Of a DNA stretch of 8,576 nt, positions 1-5,774 are shown piece by piece; position 1 is the stretch's first letter; every line of letters starts with the position of its first letter. Source of the stretch: Bacteroidales bacterium UBA1628 (GTDB taxonomy: Bacteria > Bacteroidota > Bacteroidia > Bacteroidales > UBA932); the NCBI GenBank assembly GCA_002321335.1, contig DCMG01000060.1, positions 1-8,576 of the forward strand. Reading direction: 5' to 3'. The notes beneath the pieces are model-generated. The model was not told the DNA's origin, did no database searches, and saw only the letters and a program-made list of their open reading frames with translations. The position numbers were made by a program, and so were the translations under genes.

Positions 1-1454
1 CGAAGGTATATTCATTGATAGATTCGGATGATGCCGAGACTTCATTGATTGCGAAATATGCGCTTGCTAACATTGTCGGAGTCCAGGACATTGACAAGGT
101 CGGAACATTGCTTGACAACGCTTCCGTTTCAGATGAATTAGCGTTGCAGAATGCCCTGATCGCTGCTGTGCACACTCTCGCTCCGGCTGAGCGGTATGCC
201 AAGGTGAGCGCTTTGATGAAGAAATCCAAGAACGCTGCGGCTTACTATCCTGTCCTTGCCGCCACCGGCACTGACGAGGCTGTGAACGATCTGGCCGCCG
301 CTTACGAGACCGGTGACAAATCCGCTTTCACTTCATTGTTGAAGATTGACAATTTCAACGTGGCTCCGGTCCTTGTCAAGATCGCTGGTTCGGACGCTAG
401 TCTTGCAGATGTGGCTGTGAAGAGGTATTCTTCCCTTGTCTCTAAGTACGAGACCAACATAGACAAGAAACGTATTGATTTCGCCAAGGCTCTGGATCTT
501 GCGCAGGCTCCGGCAGTGAAGAAGTCCATCCTTAAGTCTTTGGCTTCCGTGCCGACCATGAAGGCGTTCCTGCTCGCTGGCAAGTATTTGGATGACAGTG
601 ACAAAGGTGTCAGACACTCAGCCGCGGAATGTGTCAGGACAATCGCTTCCAAGACCAAGGAGGAGATCAACTATGCTGACCTTAAATCCAATCTCGACAA
701 GGCGGTTGTGATCTTCAAGGCCGCGGGTGGCGCCGATGACGGTTACGCTGTCGATGAGATAAGCAAGATTCTCAGCGAGGCCGAGCCTTCTCCGATCTCG
801 CAGTTGACTGAAGAAGAGAAAAAGCAGGGATTCGAAATGCTGTTCGATGGCACGAATCTGGACAAGTGGCAGGGTGACATGGAAGGTTATACTCCAGTCA
901 ACGGAACGATCTATGTGTCAGCTAACTACGGCAGCACTGGCAACCTCTACACAAAGAAGGAGTACCGCAACTTCGTCTATCGTTTCGAGTTCTGCTTCTT
1001 GCGTGAGGGCGTGAACAATGGTGTTGGTGTCAGGACTCCGATGGGGGTTGATGCGGCCTATGACGGAATGTGCGAGGTTCAGATTCTTGACCATGACGCT
1101 CCGATGTACGCCAAACTTCGTGAGTATCAAGTGCATGGATCTGTCTACGGCGTGATTCCGGCAAAGAGAATCGTTCATAAGCCTCTTGGGGAGTGGAGCA
1201 CCGAGGAGATCCGTGTCGAGGGCGATAACATCAAGGTGACCGTCAACGGCGAGGTTATTCTTGACGGTAACATCCGCAAGGCCTGCAAAGGGCACAACGT
1301 GGCTCCGGACGGCGGAAAGAAGAATCCTTACACTGTTGACCACAAAAACCATCCAGGGATGTTCAACAAGAAAGGTTACATTTCGTTCTGCGGCCACGGT
1401 GAGGGCCTGAAAATCCGCAACGTCCGCATCCTGGATCTCGGTGACAAGAAATAA
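1..1454 (+). CDS. HEAT-repeat protein with C-terminal DUF1080 (3-keto-disaccharide hydrolase-like) domain, 5'-truncated
   Basis: The reading frame is open to the left edge (first complete codon at base 3), so the start lies outside the window; the TTG at 15 is only an internal codon. About 483 residues are visible. Numbering from that TTG, residues 1-255 are alpha-helical and Ala/Leu/Lys-rich with HEAT-like periodicity (for example the D-K-G-V-R-H-S-A-A-E-C-V-R-T-I helix near 197-211). Residues about 270-475 form a DUF1080 domain, beginning at G-F-E-M-L-F-D-G-T-N-L-D-K-W and containing N-N-G-V-G-V-R, E-V-Q-I-L-D-H and a final G-L-K-I-R-N-V-R-I-L. DUF1080 proteins have a concanavalin/LamG-like beta-sandwich, and characterised members hydrolyse 3-keto-glycosides; export to the envelope is usual but the signal peptide would be off the edge. 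The enzymatic role here is inferred from the family. The gene converges with the phosphoesterase gene across a 178-bp gap. Confidence 0.85.
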   Translation, partial: KVYSLIDSDDAETSLIAKYALANIVGVQDIDKVGTLLDNASVSDELALQNALIAAVHTLAPAERYAKVSALMKKSKNAAAYYPVLAATGTDEAVNDLAAAYETGDKSAFTSLLKIDNFNVAPVLVKIAGSDASLADVAVKRYSSLVSKYETNIDKKRIDFAKALDLAQAPAVKKSILKSLASVPTMKAFLLAGKYLDDSDKGVRHSAAECVRTIASKTKEEINYADLKSNLDKAVVIFKAAGGADDGYAVDEISKILSEAEPSPISQLTEEEKKQGFEMLFDGTNLDKWQGDMEGYTPVNGTIYVSANYGSTGNLYTKKEYRNFVYRFEFCFLREGVNNGVGVRTPMGVDAAYDGMCEVQILDHDAPMYAKLREYQVHGSVYGVIPAKRIVHKPLGEWSTEEIRVEGDNIKVTVNGEVILDGNIRKACKGHNVAPDGGKKNPYTVDHKNHPGMFNKKGYISFCGHGEGLKIRNVRILDLGDKK

Positions 1455-1460
1455 TGTTCC

Positions 1461-1485
1461 GGTCGCTGAGCTTGTCGAAGCGCCC
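1461..1485 (-). repeat. 25-bp palindromic repeat, copy 1 (intergenic)
   Basis: This lies six bases after the DUF1080 gene stop. Read on the minus strand it has a left arm GGGCGCT, a core TCGACAAGCTC and a right arm AGCGACC; the arms pair at six of seven positions. The same core-and-arm layout occurs twice inside menG (3358-3418). It may also help end transcription of the DUF1080 gene, but no T-run follows it. Confidence 0.7.
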
Positions 1486-1521
1486 AAGGTGACGGATAAT
1501 CCGGAATAACCTCACACATTC

Positions 1522-1587
1522 AGAACAAGAAGCCTCTAACCTGAATTTTGCACGTTACCAAAATTCAGAACAGAGGCTTCCTGTTCT
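1522..1587. terminator. Long hairpin between convergent genes, putative bidirectional terminator
   Basis: Two 29-nt arms (1522-1550 and 1559-1587) are complementary at 25 positions around an 8-nt loop, CACGTTAC. One mismatch sits near the outer end and three adjacent mismatches form an internal bulge between the outer stem (around AGAAGCCTCT / AGAGGCTTC) and the inner stem (CTGAATTTTG / CAAAATTCAG). It stands between the 3' ends of two convergent genes, as expected for a terminator serving both strands. Neither side has a strong T-run (only CTGTTCTT on the plus strand), so termination is inferred from structure and position. Confidence 0.55.
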
Positions 1588-1632
1588 TATGTTGATTCTC
1601 GTCTTGAGTCAATGCGTGGTGCGTTTCGTTTG

Positions 1633-2814
1633 CTATAGGTCCACGGAATGAGTGAGTTTGCCATCGGTGTCGTAGATCCTTACGGCGATGCTTTGGGCGT
1701 TCACTGTGATCTCCATCCTTTGCCATTGGCCGTTGGTGATGACAGGGAACTTGGCGTCAGTTGAGCCGATCTCTCGGAAAGAATACTTATGAACATGTCC
1801 GCTGAGCATCAGGTCAACATCTGCGTTATTCAAGATTGGAAGAAATTTTTGAGACAGATTAAGATTACCGTGCCAAGCATCCTCGGTTTGTGGAGGAATA
1901 TGGTTGAACACGATATGCCTCTCTGCATTCTTCCAGTCTTCGCTATTCACAATGTCCTTGAGCCACTTGGCTTCTCGGTTGAGATAGGGCTCTGAGCAGA
2001 GCCGTCCTTGGTTTTCGATGTCGTTGTCAACCTTGTCTTCGCCACCGTCCATCACGAGGAAGAAGAATTTGCCGTACTTGAATGTGTAGTAAGGCCCGTG
2101 CTCCGGGAAGTCAAAATATTCAGAGATTCTCAGGGCATCCTTGCCTCTGTACTCGTGGTTGCCCCGAACCATGTAGAGAGGGGTCTCGTCCGCGAAGAGG
2201 TCGCTGGCCGGCTTGAGATAGTGCTTTACTATCTTGTCGCTGTATGAGATCTCTGAAGTCATGTCTCCGTTGAACATCACGAAATCAAACTTTTTGTTCT
2301 TTTCTTTGTCGGCGAAAAGTCTGCGAAGAAGGGAATCCTGCGCATGGACATCGTTGACAACAGCGAACTTGACCTCGTTGTAGTCTTCCTTAAGGGTTGT
2401 CGCCTTGGGCAGATTCACCTTGTAGGCCGGGGCTCCTGAGCCTTTTCCGTAAACCGGGGTGTAATTGTGGTAATAGTCCTGCACGGCGGTCATCATCACC
2501 CTGTAGCGGTAGCTTGTGCCAGGCTTGAGGCCATCGACAGTCACCTTGTGGATTTTACCAATCGGCTTGAGCCCGTGACCACGCATGTCGTAGTACTTCG
2601 GCCTGTCGTTGTAGTAGAAATTCTCCTCGTTGTCCGGGGCGATCTCCACCCACGCCACAGCGTCCACGTCAGTGATCCACATCACCGTGAAACTGTCCGT
2701 AGTGACATTCTGAAGATAAGGCCCGCACACGATTTTCGCACTGACCGGCCCGTTCTGCGCCCCCGCCAAAAATGGCAACAACGCCAGAACCGCGATCAAA
2801 AGGTACTTTCTCAT
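1633..2814 (-). CDS. Secreted calcineurin-like metallophosphoesterase with purple-acid-phosphatase N-terminal domain
   Basis: The 393-residue protein starts with a Sec signal peptide (M-R-K-Y then a hydrophobic stretch, likely cleavage at A19/Q20 in L-A-G-A-Q), so it should act in the periplasm or outside. Residues about 26-135 resemble the fibronectin-III-like N-terminal domain of purple acid phosphatases (G-P-Y-L-Q-N-V, then L-K-P-G-T-S-Y-R-Y-R-V). Residues about 147-345 hold the metal-binding motifs in order: D155-x-H157, G183-D184, G218-N219-H220-E221, N304-H305 and G339-H340-V-H342. All expected ligands are present, so a dinuclear metal hydrolase of phosphate esters is likely; the substrate is unknown. 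The gene begins 52 bp after menG and may be its distal operon partner, although the A/T-rich gap could hold its own promoter. The ATG at 2814 is chosen because it gives the intact signal peptide. Confidence 0.9.
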   Translation of the reverse strand: MRKYLLIAVLALLPFLAGAQNGPVSAKIVCGPYLQNVTTDSFTVMWITDVDAVAWVEIAPDNEENFYYNDRPKYYDMRGHGLKPIGKIHKVTVDGLKPGTSYRYRVMMTAVQDYYHNYTPVYGKGSGAPAYKVNLPKATTLKEDYNEVKFAVVNDVHAQDSLLRRLFADKEKNKKFDFVMFNGDMTSEISYSDKIVKHYLKPASDLFADETPLYMVRGNHEYRGKDALRISEYFDFPEHGPYYTFKYGKFFFLVMDGGEDKVDNDIENQGRLCSEPYLNREAKWLKDIVNSEDWKNAERHIVFNHIPPQTEDAWHGNLNLSQKFLPILNNADVDLMLSGHVHKYSFREIGSTDAKFPVITNGQWQRMEITVNAQSIAVRIYDTDGKLTHSVDL

Positions 2815-2866
2815 ATTCTTGAATCTTTATTGTTTATTAGTTTAGTTGATTTGGGTGGCCTTCGCG

Positions 2867-3625
2867 CTATTTCTCGCCCGTGTACATCCGGCAGACGCCG
2901 AGGGTGAAGGCTTTGTGGGTGACGTTGCGGAAGCCAGCCTCACGCATCGTGGTCATGAATTCCTTTTTGCCGGGGAAGGCAGCAACGGAGGTGGGGAGGT
3001 AGGCGTAGGCGGCCTTGTCTCCGGAGACCTTTCCGCCGATTTTCGGGAGGATGTGGAGGAAATACAAGTCGTAGAACCAGCGGATGACCTTGTTCTCGGG
3101 GCGGGACAGCTCAAGGATCACGAGACGGCCGCCCGGCTTGAGGACGCGCAGCATCTCTTTAAGACCTTTCGGTCTGTCCTCGAAGTTCCTGATTCCGAAC
3201 GCGATGGTGACTCTGTCGAAGGTGTTGTCGGGGAATCTGAGGTTTTCACCGTCGCCTTCCTCGATGCTGATCATCTCGTTCAGCCCGGCCTTGCCTACTT
3301 TCTCACGCATCACCGCAAGCATGCCTTCGGAGAGATCCACTCCGGTGACGTGGTCGCCGGTCACTTCGGCATGCTCAGTGACCGCGCAAGTTGGCCGTTG
3401 AGCCTGTCGAAACGACCGTGTCAGCGCCTTTGCGATGGCAATTGAGAAATCCCCCGTTCCGCAGGCCAGGTCCAGAACCTGGACCTGTGCTGGGGCATCC
3501 ACGATCTGTTTAAGGGCCTTCCTCCTCCAGATCTTGTCAACGTCCAGTGAAAGTATGTGATTCAGTGCGTCATAGTTCCCAGCGATGCTGTCGAACATAT
3601 TCCTGACTTTTGATTTTGTCGGCAT
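2867..3625 (-). CDS. menG: Demethylmenaquinone methyltransferase (MenG/UbiE), with an in-frame palindromic-repeat insertion
   Basis: This 252-residue class I SAM-dependent methyltransferase C-methylates demethylmenaquinone, the last step of menaquinone synthesis. Family signatures are clear: the N-terminal F-D-S-I-A-G-N-Y-D-A-L-N-H segment (11-23), the W-R-R-K-A motif (33-37), SAM-binding motif I D-L-A-C-G-T-G-D (52-59), the G-V-D-L-S-E-G-M-L strand (95-103), F-G-I-R-N-F-E-D (143-150), L-K-P-G-G-R-L (162-168) and the Y-L-P-T-S-V-A-A-F-P segment (209-218). Between motif I and the acidic second strand there are about 20 more residues than in E. coli UbiE as I recall its sequence. The extra stretch, about residues 70-90 including S-F-R-Q-A-Q-R-P, is exactly what the repeat pair at 3358-3418 encodes. 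It falls in the loop after the first helix of the Rossmann fold, so the protein could still work. The ATG is 4 bp after the menA stop, so the two are probably cotranscribed. Confidence 0.93.
   Translation of the reverse strand: MPTKSKVRNMFDSIAGNYDALNHILSLDVDKIWRRKALKQIVDAPAQVQVLDLACGTGDFSIAIAKALTRSFRQAQRPTCAVTEHAEVTGDHVTGVDLSEGMLAVMREKVGKAGLNEMISIEEGDGENLRFPDNTFDRVTIAFGIRNFEDRPKGLKEMLRVLKPGGRLVILELSRPENKVIRWFYDLYFLHILPKIGGKVSGDKAAYAYLPTSVAAFPGKKEFMTTMREAGFRNVTHKAFTLGVCRMYTGEK
3358..3418. repeat. Inverted pair of 25-bp palindromic repeats (copies 2 and 3) inside menG
   Basis: Copy 2 (3359-3383, plus-strand reading) has arms GGTCACT / AGTGACC, perfectly complementary, around the core TCGGCATGCTC; one more C-G pair extends the arms to 3358 and 3384. 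Copy 3 (3393-3417) is in the opposite orientation; read on the minus strand it has arms GGTCGTT / AACGGCC (six of seven pair) around TCGACAGGCTC. Nine bases separate them. Together they span 61 bp, close to 21 codons, and keep the menG frame open, encoding about residues 70-90. The core matches copy 1 at 1461-1485 closely. Confidence 0.75.
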
Positions 3626-3629
3626 ATTC

Positions 3630-4529
3630 TTAGAAAATTAGAAATCCAGCTCCGGTGAGGATGGAGAGGAAAAAGGTTGAGATAACGAGCATCGGGAGCA
3701 TAGGGTCGAGAGCCCGCTCGCTTCGCGTCCAGACACCTTGCAGATGCTTGATGTACAGCGGCATGGTGATGATGAATATGAAGTGGCCCGGAGCGAAGTC
3801 ATAGACCGCGCAGAAGGCGAGCATCAGCGCGAACCCCAGAACAATCAGGATGGTCTGATATCTTCTCGCGCCTTTCATTCCGAGTTTGATCGCCACCGTC
3901 ACACGATTCACCGCATCCGTCTTCATGTCCCTTATGTTGTTGACGTTCAGCACTCCGACGCTGAAACAACCGATGGCCGAAGCCGGAAGCAGCATGGTCA
4001 GCGGCGGCAGCACCCGAGCGGCGACATAGTACCCGCCAAGCACCGACACGAGGCCAAAGAATATGAACACGAACACGTCGCCAAGCCCTCTGTACCCATA
4101 AGGATTCTTCCCCAAAGTGTACTTTATCGCCCCGACAATAGCCGCCGCGCCAAGTACTTCCAGACAGAGCGACTCGATCTTGAATATGCTTCCGAAGGAG
4201 ACCTGGATCATCGCAAGGCCGGAGACGATGCAGAGGCCGATGAATATTCCGATAAGTTTCTTGATGTCTCCGATGGTCATGTCACCGCTGCCGAGGGCGT
4301 ACTGAGGTCCCTGTCTGTCAGCGGAATCGGTGCCGCTGAGCGTGTCGCCAAGTTCGTTGGAAAGGTTCGTGAGAATCTGGAGGCAGACAGTTGTCAGGAA
4401 GATCAGCGTGGCTGTCCACGGACTGACATCGGCTTTACCGGCGGTAAGGCACACTCCGAGGATCACGCCCGCCAAAGACAGGGGCAATGTCCTTAACCGC
4501 ATGGATTTTATGCAGGCTTTAAAGCTCAT
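3630..4529 (-). CDS. menA: 1,4-dihydroxy-2-naphthoate polyprenyltransferase (MenA)
   Basis: The 299-residue protein is an integral membrane prenyltransferase of the UbiA superfamily. It attaches the polyprenyl chain to 1,4-dihydroxy-2-naphthoate to give demethylmenaquinone, the substrate of MenG encoded next. The first Asp-rich prenyl-diphosphate site is N-L-S-N-E-L-G-D-T-L-S-G-T-D (55-68) and the second is N-N-I-R-D-M-K-T-D (197-205). The N-P-Y-G-Y-R-G-L-G-D-V-F-V-F-I-F-F-G segment (142-159) is typical of MenA. Roughly eight or nine hydrophobic segments are visible, for example at 18-30, 38-53, 91-110, 150-170, 180-196, 226-243, 249-261 and 280-298. The ATG at 4529 is preferred because it lies just downstream of a good -7 box; Met10 at 4502 is a possible alternative. 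No ribosome-binding site is apparent. The length is normal for the family. Confidence 0.95.
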   Translation of the reverse strand: MSFKACIKSMRLRTLPLSLAGVILGVCLTAGKADVSPWTATLIFLTTVCLQILTNLSNELGDTLSGTDSADRQGPQYALGSGDMTIGDIKKLIGIFIGLCIVSGLAMIQVSFGSIFKIESLCLEVLGAAAIVGAIKYTLGKNPYGYRGLGDVFVFIFFGLVSVLGGYYVAARVLPPLTMLLPASAIGCFSVGVLNVNNIRDMKTDAVNRVTVAIKLGMKGARRYQTILIVLGFALMLAFCAVYDFAPGHFIFIITMPLYIKHLQGVWTRSERALDPMLPMLVISTFFLSILTGAGFLIF

Positions 4530-4556
4530 TTCCGATAATTATTCGATTCTGTATAA

Positions 4557-4564
4557 CAAAGATA
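4557..4564 (-). promoter_or_regulatory. Putative -7 box of the menA-menG promoter
   Basis: The minus strand reads TATCTTTG, an exact match to the TAnnTTTG box used by the Bacteroidota primary sigma factor. It sits 27 bases before the menA ATG, leaving room for a short leader. No clear TTTG -33 element is seen at the expected distance upstream, which lowers confidence. Confidence 0.4.
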
Positions 4565-4586
4565 CTCATATTCTCGAAAATATTCA

Positions 4587-4594
4587 TAACTTTA
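4587..4594 (+). promoter_or_regulatory. Possible -7 box for the thioredoxin-fold lipoprotein gene
   Basis: TAACTTTA matches seven of eight positions of the pattern TAnnTTTG on the plus strand, about 70 bases before the ATG at 4666. A -33 TTTG element is not evident. It would place a leader of roughly 65 bases that contains the stem at 4604-4638. Confidence 0.25.
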
Positions 4595-4603
4595 CATTCC
4601 GTG

Positions 4604-4638
4604 TCGGAGTGGGCTCGCTTTCGCTGGTGTCGCTCCGA
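4604..4638 (+). other. Possible stem-loop in the leader of the lipoprotein gene
   Basis: TCGGAG (4604-4609) and CTCCGA (4633-4638) are perfectly complementary. The stem can extend inward by a G-U, a G-C and a further G-U pair. The loop is rich in TCGCT-like motifs. It resembles neither a known riboswitch nor a terminator with a T-run, so any effect on expression is a guess. Confidence 0.2.
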
Positions 4639-4665
4639 GACAGGAAAAGTTGAACATTAATATTC

Positions 4666-5739
4666 ATGAATATGAAACGTAATTCATTCATTCTGGCGGC
4701 TGTGGCTGCTGTTGCCGCTGTCGCGTGCGGTCCTAAGGTTTCCGACAAGACCGCAATCGAAGGCTCTTTTGAGGCCAATGCGCCTGAGGAGGTGAACATC
4801 AAGATTCAGGATCTTGGGATTGACACCACAATTTCAGTGACAGACGGCAAGTTCGCCGTTGAACTTCCGGCCTCCAAAACCGCTTTGGCTCAGTTGTCCG
4901 GCAACGGTGTCAGGGCAAAGTTCATATCAGACGGAACCCCGTTGACCATCACGGTGACAGAGGACGGTTTTGCTGAAATCGCTTCCAAGACCCCTGCCGT
5001 TTCCGTTCAGGAAAAGTATAAGCTTTACGCGGACGCAAGGGCTGCGATAGACAGAGATACCAAGGCAAAGTTGGATGCCCTTGAAGAAGGAGCGGATGAC
5101 TCTGCAAGAGATGAGATCTTCGAAGCTTATGAGGCGGCTGTCAATGAGTGCAACCGTAAGGCTTTTGATGCTAACAAGGACAATATCATAGGTGCTGCGG
5201 TGCTTAGCAATATGCAGTATGACCTTGAATTGGCTCAGGTTGATTCAATGCTGAACCTGCTTGATCCGTCTCTTGCGGAGACTCAGGTAGTCTCCAAGAT
5301 GAGGGCAGCTGTTGACGCCAAGAAGAACACCGCGGAAGGCAAGATGTTCACCGATTTCGACATTGACGGCGTGAAGCTTTCAGACTATGTCGGCAAGGGC
5401 AAGTACGTCCTCGTTGACTTCTGGGCTTCATGGTGCGGACCTTGCAAAAGGGAGATTCCTAACATCAAGAAGGTCTACGACAAGTATGTCGGTGATGATT
5501 TCGATGTGCTCAGCGTGGCCGTTTGGGATCAGCCTCAGGCATCTGTTGACACTGCCAAGGCATACGGCGTGAACTGGAACGAGATCATCAACGCCCAGGC
5601 CGTTCCTACAGAGATTTACGGCATCCAGGGCATTCCTCACATCATTCTCTTCGGCCCGGACGGAACCATCGTCAAGAGGAATCTTCGTGGTGAGGGCATC
5701 GAGGAAGAGGTCGCCAAGCACGTGGCTGCGAAGAAGTAA
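4666..5739 (+). CDS. TlpA/ResA-like thioredoxin-fold lipoprotein with N-terminal DUF4369-like domain
   Basis: The 357-residue protein begins with a lipoprotein signal peptide (M-N-M-K-R-N-S, then repeated A-A-V) with lipidation expected at Cys21 in A-V-A-C-G. Residues about 28-105 are beta-rich, with D-G-K-F-A-V-E-L at 60-67, and resemble the DUF4369 domain common in front of Bacteroidota thioredoxin lipoproteins. Residues about 115-225 are helical and charged. Residues about 226-355 form the thioredoxin-like domain, with F-W-A-S-W-C-G-P-C (active-site Cys257 and Cys260) and the cis-proline in G-I-P-H (Pro324). The likely role is thiol-disulfide exchange, probably as a reductase, for exported proteins on the periplasmic face of an envelope membrane; the partner is unknown. 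The ATG at 4666 is used; Met3 at 4672 would serve equally well. uvrC follows 35 bp downstream. Confidence 0.9.
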   Translation: MNMKRNSFILAAVAAVAAVACGPKVSDKTAIEGSFEANAPEEVNIKIQDLGIDTTISVTDGKFAVELPASKTALAQLSGNGVRAKFISDGTPLTITVTEDGFAEIASKTPAVSVQEKYKLYADARAAIDRDTKAKLDALEEGADDSARDEIFEAYEAAVNECNRKAFDANKDNIIGAAVLSNMQYDLELAQVDSMLNLLDPSLAETQVVSKMRAAVDAKKNTAEGKMFTDFDIDGVKLSDYVGKGKYVLVDFWASWCGPCKREIPNIKKVYDKYVGDDFDVLSVAVWDQPQASVDTAKAYGVNWNEIINAQAVPTEIYGIQGIPHIILFGPDGTIVKRNLRGEGIEEEVAKHVAAKK

Positions 5740-5774
5740 GATGGCGGTCTCTTGACCTTATATATTCAAACGCT

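Noticed and set aside
918..1487. Minus-strand open frame opposite the DUF1080 domain (189 codons)
   Set aside because: It overlaps a clear conserved domain on the other strand and shows no motifs of its own.
2846..3445. Plus-strand open frame opposite menG (199 codons)
   Set aside because: It is antisense to clear methyltransferase motifs; its Gly/Val/Glu-rich translation has no domain character.
3705..3730. GC-rich CGCTCGCTTCGCG stretch near the 3' end of menA as another repeat insertion
   Set aside because: It encodes the usual R-A-L-D-P region of MenA without extra length, and it lacks the repeat core.
4333..4357. Sequence in menA resembling the palindromic repeat core (GCTGAGCGTGTCGCCAAG)
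   Set aside because: The complementary arms are missing, and the residues encoded here belong to the conserved Asp-rich motif of MenA, so the resemblance is coincidental.
3738..4496. Long open frame on the plus strand opposite menA (252 codons)
   Set aside because: It lies wholly antisense to a well-supported membrane prenyltransferase, and its translation is charged and low-complexity with no recognisable domain, as expected for an antisense shadow.
5740..5774. TTGACC before uvrC as a sigma70-type -35 element
   Set aside because: No matching -10 element follows at a suitable distance, and Bacteroidota promoters do not use this consensus.
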